From NCBI GenBank assembly GCA_021604405.1, contig BQJA01000029.1:1-37071 (forward strand): DNA of 37,071 nt, read 5' to 3'. The notes beneath the pieces were generated by a model that was not told the origin of the DNA, made no database searches, and saw only the letters and a list, made by a program, of their open reading frames with translations. The DNA is from Nitrosomonas sp. Its GTDB lineage: Bacteria > Pseudomonadota > Gammaproteobacteria > Burkholderiales > Nitrosomonadaceae. The position numbers and the translations under genes are program-made. The stretch's first letter is position 1. Each line of letters opens with the position of its first letter. Below, one piece after another: positions 16,015 to 24,659 of this stretch.

Positions 16015-18411
16015 TTAATACGGCCACACCCAGTTAGTAATTTCTTCGCGATCGGTACCATGCTCATGGGCATAGGCAAGGTTCTGGATGAGCTCGTTTT
16101 TCATCTTTTCTTTCAGATGCGCGGCCCGTGCAGCCAGCCCAGGCACCCGGTCGATTACATCGATCACCAGTGTAAAGCGGTCAGCCTGGTTCAAGATTGC
16201 GAGCTCCAGCGGTGTGTTGATATTGCCGCGCTCTTTGTAGCCGCGCACATGCAAGTTTTCATGGTTTTTAAAGCGGTATGCGAGCCTGTGAATCAGCCAG
16301 GGATAACCGTGAAAATTGAAAATCACCGGGCGATTGGTCGTAAACAGGCTGTCGAACTCACGGTCGGTAGAACCACAGGGATGTTCAGCCAGCGGCTGCA
16401 TTTTGTAGAGATCCACCACATTGACAAAACGTACTTTTAAATCCGGCAAGTGTTCATGCAGCAGCGCTGTCGCCGCAAGCGCCTCCTGCGTTGCAACGTC
16501 GCCGCAAGAGGCCATCACCACATCCGGTTCCACGCCCTCATCATTACTGGCGCGGCGCCAGATACCGATACCCTTGACGCAATGTACAATTGCCTCATCG
16601 ATGGTGGTGAACTGCAGATGTTTCTGCTTGTCGGCAACAATGACATTGATACAGTCGGTCGAACGCAAACACTGATCTGCGATTGCAAGCAGCGTGTTTG
16701 CATCGGGTGGCAGATAAATACGGGTAACAGTCGGGCTCTTGTTGGTGACGATATCGATGAAACCGGGATCCTGATGCGAGAAGCCATTGTGATCCTGTCG
16801 CCAGACGGTCGAGGACAGCAGAATATTTTGTGACGCGACAGGAACGCGCCAGGGTACGTGATTTTTCGAAATATCCAACCACTTGGCATGCTGGTTGAAC
16901 ATTGAATCGATGACATGAGCGAAGGCTTCATAGGTATGAAAAAAACCGTGGCGGCCACTAAGCAGGTATCCCTCGAGCCAACCGATCAAAGTATGTTCGG
17001 AGAGCATTTCCATTACCCGCCCATCGCGAGACAATTCGCCGCCATCTTCATCCTCGGGCAACAGTTCTGCCATCCAGACTTTCTTACTCACCTCATAGAT
17101 CGACTGCAGGCGGTTGGAAGCGGTCTCATCAGGACCGAACACGCGAAAATTGGTCATGTTATGATGCATCACATCGCGCAGAAACTCACCCAGCGGTTTG
17201 GTGTTCTCGTGCAACACTGTGCCGGCTTGTTTTACCTCTACCGCATAGTTGCGAAAATCCGGCAGCTTAAGATCCTTGCGTAACAAGCCGCCGTTAGTAT
17301 GCGGATTGGCACTCATGCGACGGTGTCCCTGAGGGGAAAGTGCGCGAAATTCCGAGAGGAGACGGCCGTTTTCATCAAACAGCGCCTCGGGCTGGTAACT
17401 TTTCATCCAGTTTTCCAGTAGCTTCAAATGCGCCGGATTGGTGCGAACATCCGAAAAAGGCACTTGATGGGAACGCCAGGAGCCTTCGGCTTTATGACCA
17501 TTGATTTCTTTGGGTCCAGTCCACCCCTTGGGCGTGCGCAACACAATCATGGGCCAGCTTGGCAGTTCGACCGCACCGTTCTCACGCGCCGTTTTCTGGA
17601 TGGCCCGGATCTCACTGGTAACCGTATCGAGCGTCTGCGCCATGATCTGGTGCATCGTATCAGGATCGTCTCCCTCGACAAAATAAGGCGTGTAACCATA
17701 GCCATGAAAAAGCGCGGCCAGTCGGTCGTGGCTGATGCGTGAAAGAATAGTCGGGTTGGCAATCTTGTAACCGTTCAGGTTCAGAATCGGCAACACAGCG
17801 CCATCGCGGGACGGATTAATAAATTTGTTCGAGTGCCAGGCAGTCGCGAGCGGACCCGTTTCAGCCTCGCCATCACCAACTACGCAAGCGACGATCAGAT
17901 CGGGATTGTCAAGACAAGCACCATAAGCGTGCGACAGACTGTAGCCCAGTTCCCCACCCTCATGAATGGATCCGGGTGTTTCCGGTGTGACATGCGAGCC
18001 GATCTGACCAGGGAAGGAAAACTGCTTAAAAAACTTCCGCATTCCCTCCGCATCTTCGCTTTTGTCGGGATAAATCTCTGAGTAAGTGCCTTCGAGATAA
18101 GTGGGACCGATGACGCCGGGTGCACCATGACCAGGACCCGCCATAAAAATCATATCAAGGTCGTCACGCTTGATCACCCGGTTAAGGTGTGCCCAGACAA
18201 ACGACAATGCCGGGCTTGCGCCCCAGTGCCCAAGCAACCGGTGTTTGACATGTTCGATAGCGAGCGGTTCTTTTAACAGCGGATTGTCACGCAGATAAAT
18301 CATACCCACCGAAAGGTAATTGCAGGCGCGCCACCACGCGTTTATTACGTGCAGCTCTTCAACATTGAGCGGATTGCTGGGTGTTGTAGGTTTATGTTTG
18401 GTAAAGTCCAT
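16015..18411 (-). CDS. xfp: Phosphoketolase (xylulose 5-phosphate/fructose 6-phosphate)
   Basis: The 798-residue ThDP enzyme splits xylulose 5-phosphate, and often fructose 6-phosphate, with phosphate into acetyl phosphate plus glyceraldehyde 3-phosphate or erythrose 4-phosphate. Seen: [45 protein letters not shown], the ThDP-diphosphate motif GDGEAE (179-184), [27 protein letters not shown] in the pyrimidine domain, and a C-terminal domain with [13 protein letters not shown]. Length is full (family about 790-830). The frame opens at a GTG at 18429, but AAAGGA at 18421-18426 places the start at the ATG at 18411. It is the first gene of the operon. Substrate preference (X5P only or dual) cannot be read with certainty. 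Confidence 0.96.
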   Translation of the reverse strand: MDFTKHKPTTPSNPLNVEELHVINAWWRACNYLSVGMIYLRDNPLLKEPLAIEHVKHRLLGHWGASPALSFVWAHLNRVIKRDDLDMIFMAGPGHGAPGVIGPTYLEGTYSEIYPDKSEDAEGMRKFFKQFSFPGQIGSHVTPETPGSIHEGGELGYSLSHAYGACLDNPDLIVACVVGDGEAETGPLATAWHSNKFINPSRDGAVLPILNLNGYKIANPTILSRISHDRLAALFHGYGYTPYFVEGDDPDTMHQIMAQTLDTVTSEIRAIQKTARENGAVELPSWPMIVLRTPKGWTGPKEINGHKAEGSWRSHQVPFSDVRTNPAHLKLLENWMKSYQPEALFDENGRLLSEFRALSPQGHRRMSANPHTNGGLLRKDLKLPDFRNYAVEVKQAGTVLHENTKPLGEFLRDVMHHNMTNFRVFGPDETASNRLQSIYEVSKKVWMAELLPEDEDGGELSRDGRVMEMLSEHTLIGWLEGYLLSGRHGFFHTYEAFAHVIDSMFNQHAKWLDISKNHVPWRVPVASQNILLSSTVWRQDHNGFSHQDPGFIDIVTNKSPTVTRIYLPPDANTLLAIADQCLRSTDCINVIVADKQKHLQFTTIDEAIVHCVKGIGIWRRASNDEGVEPDVVMASCGDVATQEALAATALLHEHLPDLKVRFVNVVDLYKMQPLAEHPCGSTDREFDSLFTTNRPVIFNFHGYPWLIHRLAYRFKNHENLHVRGYKERGNINTPLELAILNQADRFTLVIDVIDRVPGLAARAAHLKEKMKNELIQNLAYAHEHGTDREEITNWVWPY

Positions 18412-18420
18412 CGCTAGCGG

Positions 18421-18426
18421 TCCTTT
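18421..18426 (-). promoter_or_regulatory. Ribosome binding site fixing the phosphoketolase start
   Basis: AAAGGA on the minus strand lies nine bases before the ATG at 18411 and inside the longer GTG-started frame. It argues for the shorter protein. Confidence 0.6.
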
Positions 18427-18429
18427 CAC

Positions 18430-18792
18430 GAATTTTCAAGTTAATTTAGCCAATTAGAAATATGCGCAAATACGTATATAACCCTAATTTATGACGGTTC
18501 TGTTAACATTCGATTAAAACATCCCTTCTTGAAGTATAAACTAAACCCTGGCTGCACCTGAAATGAAATTTGGATCCGTATTTTTACCTTGTCTATTTAA
18601 TATTGCGCTATTCTATAGACGCATCTGAAATATCTGTTGAGAGACATTTAATTTTCTACACAAAACGAGAGCGGCGTGTAAGCGTTCGAGGGCGTTTCCT
18701 CAAGGCGCTGCGTGCGGGGCTCGATAAAAAAACATGGTTACTGTTCCGGGACAATGAATGTGATGCAGCACACATAATAAAGGAGTAAAGAC
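18430..18792. other. Divergent intergenic region between xfp and a small exported protein gene
   Basis: The region holds the promoters of two divergent units. A 72-codon plus-strand ORF (18570-18788) covers part of it and ends just before the next gene, but it has no ribosome site and no family features, so I leave it out. TTATAT-like -10 candidates on the minus strand near 18470-18480 have no well-spaced -35 box. Confidence 0.4.
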
Positions 18793-19059
18793 ATGAATCA
18801 TAAAATTGGCTTTCAAGTTATCGTATCGCATTTTGTCATTGCGATGGCATTGGTGATAACGCCCTTGGCAGGGTACGCAACTGAACAAGGCGAGCAGCGA
18901 CGTGAGGCCCGGGACACAAGGCAAGAGGCGCGCCAGCAGTCAAGAGCGGCTAAAACTGAATGCAAGGCTGGCGATGAAAAAATCCGGGTGGAATGTCGAC
19001 AGAAGAAACGGGACACGAAGCAAAACGCCCGCAAGGAAGCACGGGACATCAAATACTAA
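18793..19059 (+). CDS. Small exported protein, highly charged
   Basis: The 88-residue protein has a typical signal peptide (residues 1-29, ending GYA). The mature part of about 58 residues is almost entirely Arg, Lys, Glu, Asp, Gln and Ala in heptad-like order, with two cysteines, and probably forms one long amphipathic helix. AAAGGAG lies about eight bases before the ATG, a strong ribosome site. Its role is unknown; short, charged, exported helical proteins of this type are common in proteobacteria. It stands alone, divergent from the phosphoketolase operon. Confidence 0.7.
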   Translation: MNHKIGFQVIVSHFVIAMALVITPLAGYATEQGEQRREARDTRQEARQQSRAAKTECKAGDEKIRVECRQKKRDTKQNARKEARDIKY

Positions 19060-19368
19060 CAACGGAAAGTATTTCTCTGGATAAAGCGAGCGCACAGGCT
19101 GACTCTTTCGTGGAAGCTCGATATATAATAATGCACTGGTTTAACGGGTTGCCGTGATTATGTCCCGCCCATTAAGGATCGAATATACCAGCCAGCGTAT
19201 GATTTTTCTGCACTTGTTGTCGCAGATAAAGCAGGATGTTTTGTATGGGGATTCGCGGGTGTTCTGCTCCGAAGCAGATAATGTAATTAATTAATGAAAA
19301 AACTTAATACTATTGACTTTTATTCTTAGTATCGGATTAAAGTTTTTGCCAATCTTGGAATTTTTCAA
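19060..19368. other. Intergenic region with a possible transposase relic
   Basis: About 310 bases separate the charged exported protein from the cupin gene. The only notable item is the short frame at 19160, listed separately. Confidence 0.4.
19160..19294 (+). pseudogene. Possible N-terminal relic of a REP-associated tyrosine transposase
   Basis: A 44-codon frame starts MSRPLRIEY, the usual opening of REP-associated (RAYT, Y1/IS200-like) transposases, which continue with PGAxYHVTxRGN. Here the match ends after nine residues and the His-x-His motif and catalytic Tyr are absent. If the match is real, a deletion removed nearly the whole gene. Nine residues are thin evidence. Confidence 0.3.
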
Positions 19369-19806
19369 TTGATCAACAATGAAACGATAGATCAAATGAC
19401 CCGACGCTCAGTCAGGTTCAGGAAATTAACAGACAACGGCGATAACCGGGGTTTCAGTTATAAAGCTTCAAAAGAGGCGCTGGCTTTTTCGCAAAAAATT
19501 GTAGATCTGCACATTGTATCCATTGTACCCGGCGCTATCCGTGGCAATCATTTTCATATCGACAGAAATGAAGTGATTTACGTGATTTATCAAAGCCAAT
19601 GGCTGTTCGTTTATGACGAGGGTGAAAACTCCACAGTAAGAAATCATGAAATCACAGGCTCGGGTTGCATTGAAATAGCCGTCTCAGCAAACTGCGCCCA
19701 CGCGATAAAAAATACAGGCCGCAAAGATTTGTTGATATTTGCTGCATCTAACGGTAAATACGATCCGGATCTGCCGTGTACCAGGCGCAGGGTTGTCGTC
19801 GAATAG
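19369..19806 (+). CDS. Cupin-domain protein, sugar isomerase/epimerase-like
   Basis: The protein of up to 145 residues has a single cupin barrel: VPGAIRGNHFHIDRNEVIYVI is cupin motif 1 with the His-x-His and Glu metal-ligand pattern, and NCAHAIKNTGRKDLLIFAAS is motif 2 with the last His. The G-x-R-G-N-H-x-H pattern with a C-terminal YDPDLP resembles the cupins of capsule and deoxysugar pathways (CapF C-terminal domain, FdtA/QdtA-like ketoisomerases). The frame opens with a TTG at 19369; the ATG at 19396 is a possible start and would remove nine residues without harming the domain. No sugar-biosynthesis neighbours are present, so substrate and function are open. Confidence 0.75.
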   Translation: MINNETIDQMTRRSVRFRKLTDNGDNRGFSYKASKEALAFSQKIVDLHIVSIVPGAIRGNHFHIDRNEVIYVIYQSQWLFVYDEGENSTVRNHEITGSGCIEIAVSANCAHAIKNTGRKDLLIFAASNGKYDPDLPCTRRRVVVE

Positions 19807-20165
19807 ATAAGCTGTTAATGCCTGTTAACCCACGCCACCAAAACCATGATATGCGCGCCGCAGCGGAGCTATGGGCAAAGATGCAGGCACTGCGGTCCAC
19901 ACAATTCAAAACTCTGCTTTGAATATAAGTCTTGACCAATGCAGAAAGTGTCGCAGTCTGCCTGTTTGCTGCTGTGGCTGTCAATGCCGTGAAACTGAGA
20001 CGCACCTTTTGCCAAAGCAATGGCAATCGTTGTATTCTTTACAATACGTATTCTCTTCTTAGCGCGTGATTATTACAACACCTATTACAACACCTGTTGG
20101 CACATAGATGCCATTTAGCATACTGGGCGGCTATTCCGTTACTCCATGAAAAAGGCGACAAAAGC
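19807..20165. other. Intergenic region, no supported gene
   Basis: It contains a 34-codon plus-strand frame at 19818-19922 and a 92-codon minus-strand frame overlapping the cupin gene. Neither shows family features. A short tandem repeat near 20071 is listed separately. Confidence 0.4.
20071..20094 (+). repeat. Perfect 12-bp tandem duplication
   Basis: TATTACAACACC occurs twice without a gap, about 70 bases before the next start codon. It is a small slippage-type repeat with no obvious function. Confidence 0.8.
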
Positions 20166-20534
20166 ATGATTGATCACACTCTCGATACTGCAAATGCAAT
20201 TCTCTATGTGCGACCAAAATCTTCTCTCGAAGCAGATGATTTTATCCAGCTCGCCAAAACGGTTGACCCATATATCGAAAGAACCGGCGATCTTGCTGGC
20301 CTCATTATTCAAACACCAGCATTCCCCGGATGGAAAAATTTCACTGCGATGGTGACGCATTTCCGCTTTGTGCGGAATCATCACAAACACATCAAGAAAG
20401 TCGGGCTTGTAACCGATTCTCCCGTCGGCAATGTCGCAGAGCATTTGGCGTCACATTTCGTGTCAGCGAAAGTAAGGCACTTTTCTGCGGGAGAACTTGA
20501 GGCCGCAACACAATGGATTTTAAATCACGATTGA
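20166..20534 (+). CDS. SpoIIAA-like (STAS-fold) protein
   Basis: The 122-residue protein matches the SpoIIAA-like family: an N-terminal strand (ILYVRPKSSLEADDFIQLAK), the central GDLAGLIIQTPAFPGWKNFT, then HFRFVRNHHKHIKKVGLVTD and a C-terminal helix LEAATQWILNHD. The family adopts the STAS fold of anti-sigma-factor antagonists, but these single-domain bacterial members have unknown roles, and the phosphorylatable Ser of true SpoIIAA is not conserved. The open frame extends to 20097, but the ATG at 20166 matches the expected N-terminus and has AAAGG upstream. No anti-sigma kinase gene is nearby. Confidence 0.8.
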   Translation: MIDHTLDTANAILYVRPKSSLEADDFIQLAKTVDPYIERTGDLAGLIIQTPAFPGWKNFTAMVTHFRFVRNHHKHIKKVGLVTDSPVGNVAEHLASHFVSAKVRHFSAGELEAATQWILNHD

Positions 20535-20641
20535 GAAAATACCGGGGTTGATCTCACTTCCATTCGCCTTTTGAAGTCCGCTTAACCGTGCTTACGCCAC
20601 AACAGCAACACGGTACATTTGCTCTTGATATGGTTGCATGA

Positions 20642-21082
20642 TTACTCGGCCTGCGCTTTCAGCCGCTGACCTTCAATTTCCAGCGTTTTTCTCTCTTCTT
20701 CCAATTCAGCGATGGTACGATTGACCGCTTCTTCGTCTAGGAAATCAGGATCGGTATCGAGTATCTGTTGAAAATCATTTTTCTTCTGCTCCCATTCATT
20801 TTTTCTTTGATTCCAACTTTCAATGTCTGCAAATAATTCGCCGCTTTGCTCCTTGATATTGCTCAAGAGATCGCCGACATTATCGAGCGCTTCGTCATAC
20901 TTGCCATCCTGATATTTTTGATATTCAGATTTTAACAGATCTGCCCCAGCTCCAACAACTTCAGCGCCTTTGCTGAATATTTCCCGGGCTTGCTCCTTTT
21001 CTTCCGCCGTGCCAAAAAAATAGTTGTAGCTTAGCAATAGAATAACTAAGAATAGTATCGTTGTGATAATGAATCGAATCAT
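20642..21082 (-). CDS. Membrane-anchored coiled-coil protein
   Basis: The 146-residue protein has one N-terminal transmembrane helix (about residues 5-23, FIITTILFLVILLLSYNYFF) followed by about 120 hydrophilic residues. Two long helical, glutamate- and lysine-rich stretches (about 60-100 and 110-145) are predicted coiled coil. No enzyme motif is visible. The orientation is unclear. It is convergent with the SpoIIAA-like gene, and its start lies 166 bases from the divergent deacetylase-family gene. I do not recognise a named family. Confidence 0.7.
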   Translation of the reverse strand: MIRFIITTILFLVILLLSYNYFFGTAEEKEQAREIFSKGAEVVGAGADLLKSEYQKYQDGKYDEALDNVGDLLSNIKEQSGELFADIESWNQRKNEWEQKKNDFQQILDTDPDFLDEEAVNRTIAELEEERKTLEIEGQRLKAQAE

Positions 21083-21272
21083 GGTGAAGACATTTAATCC
21101 TTATCCGAACAATTATTGTAACAGTGATAAAATATTGCACACCACCCAATACGGAATCCCGGCGGTCAGTATAAAAAACGCACGTAAGATCGTTCCTTGA
21201 TCGTTTGTTGATATTAAACCTCAACTTCCATTATCATTCAATAACTGCTTGTCAGGTGGCACCGAAACGACA

Positions 21273-22259
21273 ATGAAAACTAAAAAATCCTGCTGCGTAT
21301 ACCTTGGTGACGCGCTTGCACGTTACACATTTGGTGACGACCATCCTTTTGGCCCGCTGCGCCATCATGCTTTCAGCAACGCGCTGCGCAAGAAATCGCT
21401 TGTTCAATATGTTGACATTCTGAAACCCGTTATGACCACACAGGCAATTCTTGAACTGTTTCACACGCGCGAGTATATCGAGAAGGTTAAAAGCATGTCA
21501 GCGTTTGGCAGCGGTTTTCTTGACCAGGGAGATACACCGGCGTTTCCCGGCATGTATCAAGCAGCGCTTGCGATCGCCGGGACCGTATGCAATGCCATAG
21601 ATCGTATCGTCAACAATGAATATACAAGCGCATTCATCCCTATTGCCGGGTTGCATCATGCACGACGTGATCGTGCAGCAGGATTTTGTGTCATCAATGA
21701 TTGCGGTATTGCCATTGAGTATCTACGGCATATTCACAACATCAAAAAGATTGCATACATCGATATCGATGCGCACCATAGCGATGGCGTATTCTATAGT
21801 TTTGAAGATGATTCCGATCTGATTTTTGTTGATTTTCACGAGGACGGTCACTTTCTATATCCTGGGACCGGGAATATCGATGAGACTGGAAAAGGTAGCG
21901 CAAAAGGGACCAAGCTGAATTTTCCGATGCCGCCTGGTGCTGATAATGATTTATTTATGAAATTATGGCCACAAGCTGAAGAATTTTTACGCACAAGTAA
22001 ACCTGAGTTTGTATTTTTGCAATGTGGTGCCGATAGCGTTTATGGTGACCCGATAACACACATGGCTTACTCTGAGCGTGTGCATAAACATGGAGTGACA
22101 AATAGTTGCCGTATCGCTAATGAGTTTTGCGGTGGCCGCGTGGTAGCGCTGGGTGGTGGTGGTTACAATCTCGACAATATCGCTAAAACATGGACCGCTG
22201 TAGTCAGCGCCATGATCAACGCGAATAAGGAGGCTGAGGACGGTGCCAAGCTATCGTAA
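21273..22259 (+). CDS. Histone deacetylase/acetoin utilization (AcuC)-family amidohydrolase
   Basis: The protein, 328 residues from the preferred ATG, is a zinc-dependent deacetylase-family enzyme. AGLHHARRDRAAGFCVIND holds the charge-relay pair His128-His129; IDIDAHHSDG (163-172) supplies zinc ligands Asp166 and His168; CGADSVYGDP (251-260) supplies the third, Asp254; and GGGGYNLDN carries the transition-state Tyr. All catalytic residues are therefore present. Bacterial members remove acetyl groups from proteins, polyamines or small amides. The frame opens at a TTG at 21249, but related proteins begin close to MKTKKSCCVYLGDALARYTF. A link to the acetyl-phosphate pathway in this window (protein acetylation) is possible but not shown. 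Confidence 0.88.
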   Translation: MKTKKSCCVYLGDALARYTFGDDHPFGPLRHHAFSNALRKKSLVQYVDILKPVMTTQAILELFHTREYIEKVKSMSAFGSGFLDQGDTPAFPGMYQAALAIAGTVCNAIDRIVNNEYTSAFIPIAGLHHARRDRAAGFCVINDCGIAIEYLRHIHNIKKIAYIDIDAHHSDGVFYSFEDDSDLIFVDFHEDGHFLYPGTGNIDETGKGSAKGTKLNFPMPPGADNDLFMKLWPQAEEFLRTSKPEFVFLQCGADSVYGDPITHMAYSERVHKHGVTNSCRIANEFCGGRVVALGGGGYNLDNIAKTWTAVVSAMINANKEAEDGAKLS

Positions 22260-22275
22260 ATCATGACAGGCAAGC

Positions 22276-22678
22276 CTAGCAAATTGCTTTTATGTGGCGA
22301 TGATCAGTACCACAACAGCCACCCAAGTACATTTAAGTTCGGTAGTTTTCTTCTAAGCTCCCGATACTGATTTCCCAGTTCTTCAGGATTATCTGCGGCC
22401 AACTCTTCGGCTTCATCAAGCTCGGCGTGGCTACAACTGGAAGAATTAGCGCGAAGACCGCGTATTTTTTGCAACCAGGGCTCCCTTGTTGAAACGGTAT
22501 TTTCTAAATGCGTGGGATGCGCGCAGTTAATCATATAGTAAGCCGGCGCATGATTCGCTTCATCTTCCACTTGTTCGATAGCATCTTGTGAAGTCTGACC
22601 GCTGGGTAATTTTCCATCAATTTCCAAAGTGAATGAGATTACCGCAGGCATATATGGATACATTTGCCGTTTACCCAA
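22276..22678 (-). pseudogene. Homocysteine S-methyltransferase-family pseudogene, 5' truncated and frameshifted
   Basis: The 124-codon frame reads MPAVISFTLEIDGKLPSGQT, YYMINCAHPTHLEN, EPWLQKIRGLRANSSSCSHA, LDEAEELAADNPEELGNQYR and LPNLNVLG. These match the C-terminal third of Zn/Cys methyltransferases (MmuM/BHMT type). After NVLG the frame turns into WLLWY and stops, whereas a one-base shift restores GGCCGTDHRHIKAIC up to a stop at 22276. The zinc motif GGCCGT is thus broken by a single-base frameshift. Upstream, about 180 residues of the barrel (including the first zinc Cys) are missing. It is a dead remnant unless assembly error explains the shift, which would still leave the truncation. 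Confidence 0.8.
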
Positions 22679-22880
22679 ATTGTATAAACATCGCGAAAAG
22701 ATGAGCGTATCAGGATATTGAATTAGTTGGCATGTACTGGATTTATCGTCAGACTAGAACAAATTTAGGTTTATTTGTCATACAGTTAACTGGTACTAAA
22801 TCGGTATTAATAGGCCATATACGTGTATCGATAAACTGGCTATATTCACACTGACATTAATTACTATTAATTATACAGCT

Positions 22881-23297
22881 ATGAGTATTTTTACCGAAAT
22901 CGAACAGCTTATTGATGAACACGGACCATCCGAGGTGCTAAAAACGCGCATCCTTGCTTTGAAGAAGAAACATGCAGCATTTGTAAGCGAGAATATTGCG
23001 CACAAGACGAAGATCGCCGAGCTTGGGACACAAGTACGCCAACTTAAAAAAGAAATAACTAATCTTAAGGAAATAAACGAAAATCTTAAATCCGATATAA
23101 ATCAACTGTCAACTAAAATTGACAGTATTTATAATTTTGATGCTAAAGATCTTATCTGCAAGCACTGCGGTTCAAATCGTTTAAAAGAAACCGGAACTAA
23201 ATCAAATAAACGCGTAGAAAAGCCCGGTAAAAACGAAACTTTATTCCGATGTGAAGATTGCGGAAAAGAAACGGTTGTCAAATCAGAGCAGAATTAA
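22881..23297 (+). CDS. Coiled-coil protein with C-terminal zinc ribbon
   Basis: The 138-residue protein has a helical N-terminal half with a coiled coil at about residues 35-82 and a C-terminal four-cysteine zinc ribbon: CKHC at 93-96 and CEDC at 124-127, separated by 27 residues. Zinc ribbons of this kind bind nucleic acid or protein. The pattern is generic and gives no function. Lys/Glu-rich composition suggests a soluble cytoplasmic protein. It stands alone; the upstream 200 bases include the end of the methyltransferase relic and its own promoter region. Confidence 0.72.
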   Translation: MSIFTEIEQLIDEHGPSEVLKTRILALKKKHAAFVSENIAHKTKIAELGTQVRQLKKEITNLKEINENLKSDINQLSTKIDSIYNFDAKDLICKHCGSNRLKETGTKSNKRVEKPGKNETLFRCEDCGKETVVKSEQN

Positions 23298-23862
23298 TCC
23301 ACCTGGACTACTAACACCCGGGCCGTTCGCGATAGCACCAAATCCTATGCTTCTCTTCAAGCGGTCGCTGATTGCCGTTGAAAAATCTGGGTCAGCAACA
23401 AAATGCGTCGCAGCAAAAGAACGAATAGCAAGGATTCTGTGCATTATCTGGACAAGAAACAATCATTCATTTCAATCATGGTTCAATGTCCGTCGATTAT
23501 GCGTTTTTTATTTGCTCGCTTCCGTACAGGGTCTTTTTTAAGCACTTTCAATACAAAGATAATCGCGGCAAATACTGAAAGAAAATTAAAAATGAGCAAT
23601 ACTATGAATGACAAATCAATACTAGATAAACTCATTTTATTTCTCTTGGCAAATAATTAAAATATACGGCATTTTTTTCTTAATGCTTAAGAAACAATCC
23701 ATAAAAGCACGTAATTTGCAACCAATTAGCTCGTTGCAATTGCTGTTATTTGTTTGATTGTCAACTATGGGCGCGCTAAGTTGTATGCCTCGTCTGTTTC
23801 TTTTTTTGAATAGGTCGGGCAAGCCACAAAACCTGGCCAGATTATGGTGTTATATCAACAGT
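23298..23862. other. Intergenic region, nothing recognised
   Basis: About 565 bases contain only short frames (up to 96 codons, overlapping the zinc-ribbon gene) with no family features. The low-complexity, stop-rich composition suggests decayed DNA. Confidence 0.4.
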
Positions 23863-24195
23863 TTATAGATAAAAAACAACGTCAGGCGACCAGTCGTAAT
23901 CATCGACGTTGTCAGTATTTACCTGGTGGTCAGAAAATTCAATAAAATAATCGTGGAGATGCAGTTCTTCTACTTGAGCATTCCAGGAATTGATGGGTTT
24001 GCCTTCTCGAAGTTTATTCATCAACTCGTCAACCGCTGACGCATCGCCTGCAAGCGAACAATGAACCATGTGATGATTTTTAGCGTCATTCGTGACCCCG
24101 CCTTTTATTTTTCTTTTGAGCGAACCGCGGATAAAGGTTTGTCTAAACATGACACCTTGAACGTTCCCGGTCACATAAAAGCTAATTTTCTTCAA
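23863..24195 (-). CDS. acyP: Acylphosphatase
   Basis: The 110-residue protein hydrolyses acyl phosphates such as acetyl or carbamoyl phosphate. The family signature is GNVQGVMFRQ, where the catalytic Arg is Arg18. The second catalytic residue is Asn36 in GGVTNDAKNH. The fold-defining strands follow (HHMVHCSLAGDASAVDELMN, KLREG). It is about 15 residues longer than usual acylphosphatases, with an acidic C-terminal tail. VQGVxFR differs slightly from the most common GRVQGVGFR. It is single and not part of the phosphoketolase operon, although acetyl phosphate is a possible substrate. Confidence 0.85.
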   Translation of the reverse strand: MKKISFYVTGNVQGVMFRQTFIRGSLKRKIKGGVTNDAKNHHMVHCSLAGDASAVDELMNKLREGKPINSWNAQVEELHLHDYFIEFSDHQVNTDNVDDYDWSPDVVFYL

Positions 24196-24659
24196 TGCCC
24201 TGCCCTCTGATTATTATCATTGGCCTCATATGACTTCTGGTAGAAGCAACAATACTTACTGGTAGAGCTAAGTATAAAAATAATTAAATATTTTCAACTT
24301 AACCAAAAAGTCTGGGCGATTTTAATACTGATTTTGTCTTTGATCAACGACTATAGATGTAGAGACGAAAATGGCTGCATTGTTAATGCCATCTCCCGTC
24401 TATCTCTGTAAGCAAGAGTCAGAATTCTCTCAAGCGGAGCCTGCTAAGCTGCGGGCGGCATTATTGCATATTTGCAGAATGCAAACAATGCTGCAGTCAC
24501 CTTGATGGCGCAGCCAGCACAAAAATTATTATGGCAGATAGTCACCCGGCGATAGACGTGGCGAACTAATATTCAATTTTACTGTTTTCGAATCACCAAT
24601 ACTTTCCTGCCGGTCAAGCTTGATCGTTCGAGATGTATTAATATTTCCGGGTTTCCTGC
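24196..24659. other. Intergenic region, no supported gene
   Basis: The region contains a 44-codon plus-strand frame at 24371-24505 without a strong ribosome site or known motif. Nothing else stands out. Confidence 0.4.

Noticed and set aside
18716..18729. A 14-base string (ggggctcgataaaa) shared with about 35189-35202
   Set aside because: In a 37 kb window one or two shared 14-mers are expected by chance, and the flanking bases differ.
18570..18788. A 72-codon frame upstream of the charged exported protein
   Set aside because: Covers the expected promoter and leader region and has no ribosome site or motif.
19818..19922. A 34-codon frame downstream of the cupin gene
   Set aside because: No ribosome site and no family pattern.
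24371..24505. A 44-codon plus-strand frame (MAALLMPSPVYLC start)
   Set aside because: No ribosome site or conservation evidence available.
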